Source: Paralvinella palmiformis
Lineage: Eukaryota > Annelida > Polychaeta > Terebellida > Alvinellidae
Direction of reading: 5' to 3'
Assembly: GCA_025642065.1 (NCBI GenBank)
Contig: JAODUP010000274.1
Span: 62,001 to 126,000, forward strand
Length of the DNA: 64,000 bases
Shown: positions 49,410-61,627 of the stretch, one piece after another
How the letters are laid out: every line of letters begins with the position of its first letter
How positions within the stretch are numbered: the stretch's first letter is position 1
Translations under genes and position numbers: made by a program
The notes under the pieces: generated by a model
Databases searched by the model: none
What the model saw: the letters and a program-made list of their open reading frames with translations, nothing else
What the model was told of the DNA's origin: nothing

Positions 49410-49738
49410 GTTGAACCACTTAGATGACTGTGTGACATCCGTAGACTTCCTTCACAGAATCAGCTTAAAAGCAGGTGGACTAACATCTCCAGTGGTCTCC
49501 GTCACAATGCGAGTCTTTATTGAGAACACCTCTCCGGTGTTGATCGAGATGAGACCTAGCTTGTCACTACTATCTGCTCCGGACAATAGTGCAGGCTTAT
49601 CGTCCATAAGTTCATTTGGTGGGACTTGGAAAAGGAATGTTTCGTACCGTCCTTCTCTTTCGCACAACAGCACTATCTGTCCATGTTGCCTAATAGGCCT
49701 AGCCTCACCATAGGGGTACAACAGATACGATGAGTGCT

Positions 49739-50236
49739 TTATTGCAGCGTTTGGATTAATGTATCCAGTGACAACTCTCTAATAGTGTTACATTTGGCAG
49801 CTGTGTTAATCTGTAGTTTCATTTCAATGAAACTCTCCCCTGTTGTTAACAATGGGAGATTCACAAAACATCTTTTCCACACAGCACTCGGGTAACCTTG
49901 TGTACGTGGTGCTGCCTTACCTTTAAGGAATAGCACTGGTGATTTTGCTGTGTTTGAATCATCCTCATACTGATCACCAAAATCAAGTTGGCGCACATCT
50001 TGACTGGGGACAGGTGAGTTTTGAACTTTTCCAACTTTAGTCTTCCCATTGCTGTTGGCTTCTATTTGCACGACCGCGGGCTTTGGGTGAGAAATGCTGG
50101 TTCTGCTGAGATGTGATTTGGTTGAATTGTCTTGGTAAACAATGGCAAAATGGTCGTTTCCGCCACATTTCATACATCTCCTACCATTAGCTGATTTAGC
50201 ACGATTTTCAAAGGTGAGGGCCTCTTCTGTCCCCAC
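49739..50236 (-). pseudogene. Zinc-knuckle and protease region of the Ty3/gypsy element
   Basis: The frame contains CMKCGGNDHFAIVY, which has two Cys and the His of a CCHC knuckle but Tyr at the last position. Further on, EMKLQINTAAKCNTI aligns with retroviral-type protease start regions, where Asp normally occupies the Asn position. Both changes predict loss of function. Confidence 0.75.
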
Positions 50237-50534
50237 ACCAGTTGCAGGTACCGGCTTCTCGTTTCAGATTCATATGTCGGTGACTGGTCCAGAGGACTTG
50301 CTCGTATGTGTTTCTGAAGGTGTCGACGATGAGTTAGTTAGCCTGGTTGGCTGACTTATGGGATTTTGCTTCAGCAACAATATCTGATAGTGTTTTCTTG
50401 GACCCATCAGCTTTCTTGTGTGCTTTCAGGAGGTCAGTCCTTGTAGCCTGACTTAGCAGTCCCAATATGAATTTGTCCCTAAACAGTTCATCTGCCATAG
50501 TATCGTATTCACACAAACTTCCTGCTTGACGTAC

Positions 50535-50753
50535 TTACACTTCCCAGTCCTGTATAGAGTCATGTACATTCTGTCGTAGATTCCAGAACGTGAACCTATC
50601 TGATAACACGGTACTGTCAACTGAACCTGCATGGTAGTGGTTGTGTAGGCGCTCCATCCATATCCAAGGTTTCAATTTGTCTGCGGCAGGTATCTGTGGT
50701 TCTATTGTGTATCGGATGACTGATAGAGCCTCATCTGGCATTGCTGACTTCAA
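50535..50753 (-). pseudogene. gag fragment of the Ty3/gypsy element
   Basis: An open stretch within the gag remnant contains KPWIWMERLHNHYHAGSVDS and a run of polar residues ending SIQDWEV. It continues after an interruption into a frame at 50334-50516 (DELFRDKFILGLLSQATR), the usual late gag helix region of gypsy-like elements. The two parts are in different frames. Confidence 0.75.
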
Positions 50754-51399
50754 TGCAGATATTTCTAGCTGTGGTGTTTTTAAGTGAGACTGAATCTCAT
50801 TTGGAAGTGACGGATCTTTCCCAAATTCTCTATACTCTGCCTGAATGAAATAGTCATTAAAACGGATTTCAAACCTTTTTTTAATTCTCTGCTATGTTGC
50901 CACCTAGTTTCAATTCTTGTCGCTTATGATGTGCCATGTTCGTATTTAATTTCGTTCAATCACAACTCAGTTTGGTATATGCTGTTTGAATGTCCTGTTT
51001 TATGTCACGTTTGGCCAACCATACATTCGACGTTTTCTTTAAACCGAGGCAAATAGATTCTTACCCGGTTTCGTTAACCACTTCTGTGTATGTATGTATG
51101 TTACTATGTATGTTATTATGTGAGCGGACGCAAACAACGACTAAACAGCAACACGTTTATTGCCCGCGAGTAAAACCGGAAGCTCCCTAGCTTCCTCCAA
51201 GTACCGTAGCCGCTAAGCCCATCAACGTAAACAGTGTGTGGAGATTTGGACAGGGAGAGAGACCTATCTCACACACATACTCGTACTCATTCTGATTTTA
51301 GTTAGGCTACATAGCCTGTATCAGATCGAGGCCTTTCTAAATCAGACTTGTTTAAAGTATACGCATCGTGTATCGAGTGTTGGCTATATCTATACTGCC

Positions 51400-51708
51400 G
51401 CCAAAACATTGCAAGAAAAGGTTTTTGGGGGTTTTAAGTGTTTCAGTGGATCATGGACAAAACCAGAAAAAAAGTCTCCCAAAATCTGACCGCGGAAAAG
51501 GGGTTAATTTGCATAATTTCAAGACCCTCTAAATTGAAGCATAAAATGTTTCCTGTACATTCAAATTGGGGGAGGGGGGCCTTCTTGAAATTATGCAAAT
51601 TTACCATCTTCCCGGGATCCAATTTTGGGCGACTTTTTTTCTGGAGGTGTAAATAATCCAAATTACTACTTAAAACCAAAAGACCCTTTGCTGCAATCTT
51701 TTTGGGGT
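51400..51708. repeat. Long imperfect foldback (terminal inverted repeats of about 120 bp)
   Basis: The left arm (about 51400-51523) and right arm (about 51584-51708) are complementary along most of their length. CCAGAAAAAAAGTCTCCCAA at the left pairs with a segment ending GGGCGACTTTTTTTCTGG at the right; TTTGCATAATTTCAAG pairs with CTTGAAATTATGCAAA; GGTTTTAAG-type and ATTGCA-type outer blocks also match. The loop is about 60 bp. No open frame of interest is inside. It lies at the 3' edge of the broken LINE. Confidence 0.75.
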
Positions 51709-52363
51709 TAGGGCTTTATTTTTCATATATTGACCCGACTATATCCAGTCTGGTTAAAAAGGCTTTCAGTGAGGGTGCACTAACTACTTCATTAGGCAAC
51801 ATATTCCATGAGTTTAGTATCCTGTTGCTGTAGTATTGTTCCCTGGTATTTTTCATTGATCTTTCTTTCTTTAACTTGGAACTGTGACCCCTAGTGAATG
51901 ATTTATTTGGTTTTATGTACTCAGCATCTACTGCATATATTCCAGACATGTGTTTATGTGTTTCTATCATGTCACCTCTAGCTCGTCTATAGTAGAGGCT
52001 AGGTAGATCTAGGGCAGTAACTGTCTCAACATAAGACAGGTCCCTCAATGCCCGGGGCTAGTTTTGTTGCTCGACGTTGGCCATTCTCCAACAGTTCACA
52101 GTCTTTTTTTAATATTTGGCACCAGGCAGTGTTTCCATATTCGAGATGTGGCCTAACAAGAGAGGTGTACAAAGTCTTCACTGTTGCATTATCAAGGTAC
52201 ACATATGATCTTCTGATCAGGCCTAGCAGTTTGTTAGCCATATTTATCTTTTTTTCACAATGCATACTGAATGTTAACTTGGTGTCGACATACACACCAA
52301 AATCCTTTTCCAGTTCTGTGGTCTGTAAGTTAACCTGGCCTCCCTCTTTGTGCGTGTGATACT

Positions 52364-52717
52364 CTATGCGTTTGTTGCGGCTACCAAGATGCATAACTTT
52401 ACAGTTTCAGCATTAAACCTCAGCTGCCATAGGTTAGACCATTCTTCCAGGGTATCCAGGTCGTCTTGTAGTGGCTGAGCTTGTTCTGGGTTGTTCACTG
52501 TTCTAAAAATCTTTGTATCATCAGCAAACATCCGTATGCTTGAGTGGACCACCTCTGGCATGTCGTTAATGAAACAGATAAATAGCAATGGAGCCAACAC
52601 ACTCCCTTGAGGGATTCCACTCAGAACAAGCGCTACCAATGACTTCATGCCATGGACTACTACTTGCTGATTTCTTTGAAATAAAAAGTTCTCTATCCAT
52701 TTCCATATTTTACCCAT
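52364..52717 (-). pseudogene. Reverse transcriptase core of the LINE copy
   Basis: An open stretch carries GIPQGSVLAPLLFICFINDM and RMFADDTKIFR, the diagnostic RT blocks of CR1/Jockey-like elements, with the catalytic Asp pair intact. It joins the thumb region at 52026-52394 only after a frameshift. Confidence 0.88.
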
Positions 52718-54006
52718 ATCCTTTGATTTTCACCAGGGGTCACTGCTGCTGAACAGAGTCGAATGCTTTTCCAAAATAAAGATACATAGCATCCATATTA
52801 TTTCCCAAGTCCAGTGCTTCAATCCATTTGTCCAAGACTGCCAACAGTTGAGTGACACAGGAGAGACCTTTGATGAAACCATGTTGGCATTTTGTGAGGA
52901 GTTAGTTTTCGACCATAAGATGCATGATATGGTCTTACAGATGACTGATGTTAGGCTTACTGATCTGTAGTTTTTGGCCTGGCCTCTGTATCTTTCTTGA
53001 AAATGGTGGACACCAGTCCCATTTTCCAGCCAACCGGTATTTTCCCCAGGACAGGAGACTGTCTGAAGATCGGGTATAGCGGTTCAGCTATGATTTGTTG
53101 TAGTTCCTTTAATACTCTGGGTGCAGCTAGCTCCGTCGGGTCCTGGGGATTTGTTTGGATTCATCTTGGATGACGTTTTGCTACATCTCCCGGTGTAATT
53201 TTTATATCCATCAATTCACTGTCTGTAAGGCTTGTGAATGTATCCGGCATGTTGTTTGTATCTTCTCTTGTGAATACAGAAGTGAAAAGGATGTTTAATA
53301 CTTGTCTGTTGTGGTGAGACTACCATCTTCTCGGGCTAAGTGTGCAATGCCTTTTTTTTTGTTTTAAGTTTGGATTGTGCCTATTTATAGAAGGCTTTTG
53401 GGTTTTTCTTACTCTCTGCTGCGAGTTTTTTCTCGAACTCCTTTTGTGCTTTACGACACTCCCATTTTGCCTGATTTCTCGCTTTGGTCTACTTTTTATA
53501 ATGTATATATGTGTTCTTTGGCCAAGTAGAAAAGGCAGCTTTCTTCAATCTTCCCTTCTGTCTAGCCTTTCCCGTCATGTAGATCGGTCGTTTTCTCTCA
53601 TTTTGCATATGTGATCTTGATTTGGGGATGTGTTTGTCCATCAGATGCTTTATGTTGTTCATCAACTGGTGCCACTTTTCTTCAATACTTGACTCACCCT
53701 CAAGGGTCCAAGACATTGTCTGTACCTCTTGCTTCATAGCGACATAATTTCCTTTGTCGTATTGAACGTTCGGTGTTTTCTTGGTTGGCGTCTCAGTGCA
53801 ACACATAAAATCAAAAGTGATACATAAATGATGGCTTTTTCCTACAGGTGCATTTAGGGCCAAGTTATCAACCATGCCTTCTTCGTTTGTGATTACCAAG
53901 TCAAGTGTATTTGGGTGTTGGTCAGTTCTGTAGTGTGTTGGGTCTGTGATATGCTGATGAAGGTAAAGGTCTCCGAGTGTTTTCAGAAATGCTGTGGCTG
54001 GGTTTG

Positions 54007-54279
54007 TTAGTGCCTTAGGTGAGGTTCCATTCTTTCGCCATAGTTAAAATCTCCCATTATCAGAATGTGGCTTGTATTTACTTTAGTGGCATTGTACATT
54101 AATAATCTCAAGTGATCATGGTTGTCCCTGTTGCAATTGGGTGAGCTGTAAACCGCACCAATCAGCAGATTATTTGCTCCCTTCAGTATCAGCTTACACC
54201 TTAAGGATTCTTCAAACTTTTCTTCTCCTGCTATGTGGCTGATGGTTGCATTTAAGTGGGACTTGGTATACCGGATCAC
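54007..54279 (-). pseudogene. Apurinic-type endonuclease fragment of the LINE copy
   Basis: It contains LLIGAVYSSPNCNRDN and SHILIMGDFNYG, matching the central blocks of the LINE endonuclease; the GDFN Asp and Asn are present. The last catalytic SDH block is not seen in this frame. Confidence 0.82.
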
Positions 54280-55523
54280 TCCCCTCTTGTGTCTTCCTTG
54301 TAGGTTTTTGTCAAAATTCGGTTATTCCTATCACATCCGGGTTGTGTTCATGAATTAGTGCAGAGAGTTCTAAACGCTTGTTCAGCAACGTGTCCGTATT
54401 GGTGTAGAAAGGTTTCAATTTATTTACATATGTACACGTGGGAACTTGGCTGTTATTTACACCTACTATGACTCGTTTGTATGTCTCCGAGGAGTGACGT
54501 CCACTATTTTCCCTTTTCTAATTATCCACTGGATTCCTTCCGTCTCCTATAAGGAAGTGTATGCGGGAAGCATTGTCTGGGTTACCGTCATGTTTTTGTC
54601 TCCACTCCACCCTGCGTGTATAGAATACAATATGTCTGTTCTAACAGTCACGTCTTGTGGATGTTGTTATGACGACGATGAGCCTGGATTTTTACGGATT
54701 TGATTGTCTGGACATTACGCAAGATCCAAAAGTCCATCGGCGTGAATTGTAAGCATTTTGCATAAGCTTCCATAATGTCTCGGCATTTATTTGGCATGCA
54801 TATCTTTTTCTTGGTGTGCAAGATTTGGTACACAGGTGTTTGGGAGAAGCCTCTTGAGGAGTACTTCAGCTTATCCTGTTTGCAGTAGCATCTGTTTGGA
54901 TGATAGAGGAAGCTCGTCCATGCTTTGTCATCCAAAGCAAATATCCAAAGTCAAGGCAAAGATATCTCGAAGTACAATAAGGTTGATTGATATAATTATT
55001 AGGAAAAGAAATATTTATTCTTTATCACTTTACAGTGCTGATTTAGTAAATATGTATTCACCAGTTTATCATAATTTCGATCTGATTCACTTAATTTGAG
55101 AGAAAATGTTACACAATATGAAGATATTTGTGGATATTATAAATAGCATCCTCCTCCATTGTATCTGAACATTCGAAAATGCCTATTATATGTTAGAACC
55201 AACAACAAATACAAGGTGCAATTATATGTCTGTGCTGTTCCAATAGTAATATAATTCAAAATTATAGTTTATTCCAGTGCATAAATGACGAAACTTGAAA
55301 TTAACTCCGATATGACAAACCTTAAAACAGAGGAGAGGGTTTTTAAAATCATAATATTTATCAATCCTACCACTGACAAGAATGAAAAGCTCTCCCATAC
55401 CTGTGTTTATAGGTTGATTACCTGGGGAGTTGCCCTTTGTACCTTACATCCAATCATATTAACCCATGGTACTTGTATCACAGCTGGCAGTCAGACCCTT
55501 TTACGGTAGGCACTAAATAAGCA

Positions 55524-55532
<9 letters not shown>

Positions 55533-55554
<22 letters not shown>

Positions 55555-55567
55555 GAGCATACTTATG

Positions 55568-55619
<52 letters not shown>
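55533..55619. repeat. (CA)n and long (TA)n microsatellites
   Basis: About 10 CA units, a 20-bp gap, then about 23 TA units. Confidence 0.9.
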
Positions 55620-55620
<1 letters not shown>

Positions 55621-56539
55621 ATAAATATGTATCACTATGGTGGGCTTTTGGTCAGCCTTATGGATAATACAGCAATACATCCCATGTGTTAACCAAAGGT
55701 CTAGCTATAAGTGAATGACACAGGGGGGGGGGGATTTCACATGTATATCTCTGTCACGTAATCAATTACATTAAATCAAACTGCATTCAACTTTCTGTCA
55801 AAGAAACTAAGACGCTTTTAACAGTTGTTTATATTCATAGATTGTTGCAGTCATTATATTTACAAACATTTATAGCGGAGTCACACATTATGTGCTATCA
55901 CATATGGCCACATTAACATGCTGCAGGAGACCAACATTACAACAGCGGGTTTTTAACACTGACCAACGCAATCAGTAGTCACATCTCATATAACGAGATA
56001 TGCCAAACCTCATAATTACATTTACGTCAGTAGCAGAATCTTGGCACTGTACGTTGTATGACATTTTGTTTAAACTGTTAAAAACGTTATCACAAACTGT
56101 TGTCATTTTTGTTGCAGAGCACTGATGACCTCTAAATATTATAACAAAGACAATAACATGATAAATATTATGTATACGTTGTAGTAGATTCTAGCTATTA
56201 GCTGATGGTGACCTGAGAGGATTAAAACGTTTGGTAACCAATTCACTATCACGCATCAAGCCATACAGTATTAACATACGACATACAATTAATGCACACA
56301 CACACACACGGAGTAAGGCAAGGTTTCACATACCAGAATTAAGAAACCATATGTTCTGCCACATGGTATCTTCATTCATACGTGATACATATCAAGTTAG
56401 AGTAAATTTAACATTAAAATGAATGATACCACAAATATTAACACTCTCAGTTAAGTACACGTTTAAAACATCCATAACCCTAAAAATGTATAGGTTCAAA
56501 TTATTAATGTATAAAATGTCAAATAGGATACCACTTTAT

Positions 56540-56540
<1 letters not shown>

Positions 56541-56590
<50 letters not shown>

Positions 56591-56601
56591 TATATATATA
56601 G
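56541..56601. repeat. Long (TA)n microsatellite
   Basis: About 30 TA units with one phase slip. Confidence 0.9.
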
Positions 56602-57071
56602 AATTGAGCATGTACCATTCCTCCATGATAAAATCTTACATACTAAGACAGAGTGATGTAAATCTAACAAAACTGTTCAAATGAGATCAATTCCTTAATA
56701 CTTTACTTCACAGCTGGAGCATCAACACAAAACAATCACGACTGTCGCATAAAATGGCAGCACATAATTTAAAATCTTACGTGGGTTATTCATTAAAAAA
56801 TGTGCTTCCGACATTTTTTTCTGCAGTAAAATTTACCAGCTGCTGTGATGACGCTCTACCACCTCAGAGGGGAAAATATAATTACATGGTTTTATAACTA
56901 ATACACGAACGTCTCATCCCAGTAATCCATATGTTTGTGGGGATTGTCTACTCTAGCACTGGTGTAAATATATCAGAGAAGTACTGAGCGACTACGATCT
57001 TACATATGATCATGATAAATAGTAGTTATATATATATATATATATATATATACTTGTTAAGTAGCTACAAA

Positions 57072-57675
57072 TCAATAGTCACTGGCGCACTCTGGTGGAC
57101 GTACATAGCCAAAGATGTTGAGCTCATAAAGACAGGCCAGAATGTTGAACAGTACGTACACAATCATCAGGATGACACCGTAACCCTTGGTTAGTCGCCA
57201 GCCATTGAGGTGCGTAGCCACCAGAAGGAATACAACAGTAGAGAGCAGTGTCAGGGATGAGTAGGTCAAACCTAGAAATATAGAAAATCAAACAAAACAA
57301 TACAGATATCCATATCTAAACGATCCAGTCTCAGTCTGTATTAAGTGGTCATATAAAAAGGTGAATGTAAGAAGTTGACAGGCTATAATTTATTATCGAG
57401 ATTCTACCTGTGAACTAGACCATCTAGGTAAATGACAAATTGTTTTTCTATTTATAACTAATTAAATTAACAGGGATAACTGATATAAACTTTGTATACA
57501 TTCAATATATTTTTTTAAACTTGGTTCTTTAGAAAAATTGGTAATCAGTTAATGTCCTAAAACTATCACAGTAAAAATAACTTTCATAATTTCATAACTT
57601 TTTAAAATGTAGATGTGTTCTGATATTATATGTGAAAATGGTACAGTGATGAGGTGCATGGTTTTATACACACAT

Positions 57676-57730
<55 letters not shown>

Positions 57731-58132
57731 CATACATATATAATTATTCAAATACATAAATAAGCTGATCATTTGCATAATGGTATGTGATTAAAAATGG
57801 CTACTAATATACAGCTGAAATCTTCATCTGTTTCAGATAATGAGGTTATTATAATTAACTTGGATAAATAAAATGCATGCAGAGGGGTTAGTAAAACTGC
57901 ATAGAGAAAATATATTAGAATACAAATGGTGTATATACTAACCTGCACTGTAGACAACCACACCCTCATTAGGAGTAATCGCTGTTGTCTGCAGTAACCA
58001 TGGAAACCCAAGGCACAGAAGGATGTCAAAGACATTGCTGCCTACAGCATTTGATATGGCCATATCACCAAGACCTGGTAATAAAATATTTGTTACAGAT
58101 TAAATATTCTAATCCGTATCCCCACCTACACA

Positions 58133-58181
<49 letters not shown>

Positions 58182-58991
58182 CCATATTTATAGATGTTTA
58201 TATAACTTTCCGGCTATTAGGATCTGTATTTGGCATTCTCGTCTCTTTACAAAAGTCCATGTAATTCCAGGATTGATAGAACGTGTCTATTATTATGTTT
58301 AAGTCCATGGGTGAGGTATGGGCCTACGTGGAGATGTAAATGATTGTAACATGAAATATAAATTACCCCACTATCTTAGGCTGGCACGAGAAGTATACCA
58401 CAACTGAATAATTGAGCATAGTTATGTAAATAGTTGCTGGTTGAATATAATATTTATTTCAGCAACACGTCGTTTTCTACCTGTTAATTGATACTTACAG
58501 TTATAGCTAAATCACCAGTGTAGTTTCTGATACATGCAATTAATATTTTTTGGAATAGTGAAATATATGGGCATGGAGACAGTTCATAAGTGTCTAAACA
58601 CACTGGATGTAATGAATGGAATTATATATTTCGCGTTTCAACCATTTAAAATAGAGCTAGTTTATGATAGAAAACACAGCTGAACGTCACTGACATGAGA
58701 CATGAGTTACATACATACCTTCTCTAACAACAATAAGGCTAGCTATCGCATCAGGCACTGATGATCCTGCTGCGATAAATGTCAATCCCATCACTGTGTC
58801 TGGGATACCACAAGTAAAACCTGGAATATGTAGAAATGGTAAAAATAAATTGCATTAATTAAACATCACTCATAGCTAATGTTCTCTGTTTAATATAATT
58901 ATCATTGTTTTTACTATTTCAGGTACTGCCATCAGCAAAAGTAATCAAACTCTATATTAATTATATCACACACAGTGACACACACAGTGAC

Positions 58992-59031
<40 letters not shown>

Positions 59032-59494
59032 AGCCATGACTTGTGTACTCATCATGTCTGTTGTATATTGATGGGAATATTAAAAAAATGATTTCCTGCT
59101 TCACAAGGGAGAAATATGTTCACCTAATATAGATTTTATCACAAATATATCTCAGTTTGGAAGGCACCATACTGAAAATCTTTGGAGTCTGTGAGCAAAC
59201 AATTTTATGCTAATGCCATTATGATAGTAGAACATGTACAGTAAAGACTGATTTAATACCATATTAAATTTAAAAAAAATTATCCTAGTCTTAATTGAAG
59301 ATAAAGGTAGAAAATGCTAGAATTTATGCTTTTCTGCAGATCTGATAGTACATTTATTGACATACCATCACGCTATCTTACATTCTATCTTTTTGGACAT
59401 CATAACAGTAATACACCTATTATCAATATGACTTTTGTGTGTGTGACTAAGTTTGAAAAGAACTGCAGTGAAATGTGCTCCCCCCTCTCTCGTT

Positions 59495-59541
<47 letters not shown>

Positions 59542-60800
59542 TTATACACATATATAACACAACTATCATAATTGTTAGTGACTTCACTCATAAAATATTA
59601 ACACAGATTCCTATTATATATAAAAAAAATTGGTCCTCCTAATAACACAAATTACACTAATCAGCACACACAGAGACACACACATACGCGCACACTTACT
59701 TACATACCTATTATGGTAATCATCCAAACCATGATATAAGAGAAGACGCCAATCCATAATATAGACATGATGAACGTTATGATGTAACATTTCTGCCAAC
59801 GCGGCTGTCGACAGTCTGGTATTGAGATGAACATTATGATGATCAGCGGCAAGGCGATCACCCACAGAGTACACCGTAATGCGCCATCTGGTGGATGTAG
59901 TACCCAGGGGCTGGTGTCTTTATCAACGCTATGGATGCCCGAAGTTTCGGTGGCTGAGGGAGAGAGGTTCATCTGAACATATACCGATAACATCAACAAA
60001 TGAGCTTGATAGTAAAAATTCATATTGATGAAGTGCCAGCTATTGAATGGCAATGCATACACAGACAAAAGGAATTGGCTTTAATGTAAATAAATTCATT
60101 TTATTAGATTAGCTTTCTTATTGAAAAATAAAAACGAGTATTAAGATAATTTTGAACACCGTCACTGTGACTGCTCTCACCAATCACGAATGGAAGCACA
60201 ATGTTCCAACTGCATATTATATAAATGTATTAAGACAAATGCCTTAAATTTCACAACGACACGAGAAAGAGCAAGTATTATGTATTTTTAAGATGTAAAT
60301 CTGTTACATCCATATAATTATTTATTGTCAACGCCTTAGAGTAACCTTCTTACAGGTTATATAGGGCGCCATATAGATTTTAATATATTATATTATTATA
60401 TATTATAAGTATGTATAACAACCTTTATTTTAATCATAGGCATTGTGCTTTCGCATTCCAAATGAGGAGTTCGAACTTAAGCTTAAGTAAATTACTAATT
60501 TTTTAAAACCACAAATCTTAAAGTATATAACAAAGACATACATAGCGTTGTCAAACAAACCAAACCAGCATGCACTATAATTAAATTGTATTAATGTGGG
60601 ATAGCAATCAAAGGCCGCAGTCTTCTCATTAGAGATGAGTACATAATAAAGCTTGATTCTAATTCAGAAAGCCTGTGCTATGAATTGCGTGAGAAAAATG
60701 TGGAACACGTGCAGGAACATGCAGATAAATGTTATTGCTAGAAATTAACTATAAAAAATTGTAAACACATGGGAAAGCTTATAACAAAATTAAGGTTAGG

Positions 60801-60843
<43 letters not shown>

Positions 60844-61591
60844 ATATATGTTGTTCAAGAGATCCAAATCTTACACTGAAATAAGAGAAATAAGATAATT
60901 AGCAACCAGTGTGAGCGTGTGTGCAGTATTGTTATTTATCTTATGTTTATCTAGTACTGCGAGTACACTAGCTGTGCTCCAATGCTATGACAGCATATTA
61001 CAGAGTGATGGTATTATAGTGTATGATCGATCATACCGGTATGTTGGACACTTGTGGCAATTTGTCACACAGTTGTCAGAATAGGCACACTTGTGGTAAC
61101 ATATTGTACACTGATGGCTGTGAGCTGACTCGGCTAGTATTTTGTATTGGATAAAACTACATTTTGTTTTTGTAGTTGGTAAAAACACCGTGCTTAAAGG
61201 TGTAGATGGTAAATTATACCACTACTAATATAGTGCTACATCAACATCTATATAAATATAAAACAAAAAGAGTTTACAATTCATTAAAAAAAAAAACCCA
61301 AGAGCCTGTCCCAATCAGAGTGCATATGTGCTTATGAGTAGGCATAGAACAGTAAGACAACAAAACTATAATACAACAACAACAACAACAACAACATTTC
61401 ATTATATACCTAGAAGATCACAGACCACTGATGAAGCTATTACACCATTTTTGTATTCCTCGCTAACTGGCAGCAGTGAGTGGATCTCCGTTGTCTCTTC
61501 TAGTGGCCGTTAAATAAAATGTTAAACGAAATATTAACAGAAATGACCCGTCAGTTAGAACAACAACAGGAAAGTGCTTAACATCACTCTC

Positions 61592-61627
<36 letters not shown>

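Larger units (their letters stand above)
48150..50937 (-). mobile_element. Decayed Ty3/gypsy LTR retrotransposon, internal region
   Basis: Pieces of gag and pol follow one another on the minus strand in the normal order, broken by stops and frameshifts. Gag starts at about 50937 and runs through about 50334. A CCHC-type knuckle (CMKCGGNDHFAIVY, last Cys replaced by Tyr) lies near 50170, followed by a protease region near 49790 whose DTA-type triad reads NTA. Reverse transcriptase blocks follow (49409-48726: TPWCSNELIRETPKKFRLCIDPS, then FSLVDIREGF and FGISSAPEEFQ), with the catalytic ADD at about 48685. The frame then passes quickly to an integrase zinc-finger-like segment (about 48530) and integrase core remnants (to about 48170). 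The RNase H region appears to be missing. I could not identify LTRs. Confidence 0.88.
51709..54935 (-). mobile_element. Broken non-LTR retrotransposon (CR1/Jockey-like LINE)
   Basis: Minus-strand pieces lie in order over about 3.2 kb: an endonuclease start (about 54420-54310, FYTNTDTLLNKRLEL then HNPDVIGITE), an endonuclease core (54279-54007, LLIGAVYSSPNC and ILIMGDFNY), a linker (53899-53489), reverse transcriptase (about 53250-52364, SGIPQGSVLAPLLF and FADDTKIF), the RT thumb (52394-52026, LEKDFGVYVDTKL and RPHLEYGN), and a C-terminal end (52048-51716, ILNSWNMLPNEVVSAPSLKAF). Several frameshifts and stops separate the pieces, so the copy is dead, but its near-full length suggests a relatively recent insertion. 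AATAAA follows the last frame on the minus strand (about 51713-51718). Confidence 0.88.
54936..57071. other. Spacer downstream of NCKX with long microsatellites
   Basis: No coding signal. It contains (CA)n at 55533-55553, (TA)n at 55573-55619, a long (TA)n at 56541-56601 and (TA)n at 57027-57052 just beyond the NCKX stop. The NCKX 3' UTR lies somewhere here (transcribed toward lower coordinates), but I could not fix its end. Confidence 0.45.

Noticed and set aside
50938..51390. Possible 5' LTR and primer-binding site of the gypsy element
   Set aside because: I could not find a matching 3' LTR or a convincing primer-binding site, so no LTR is called.
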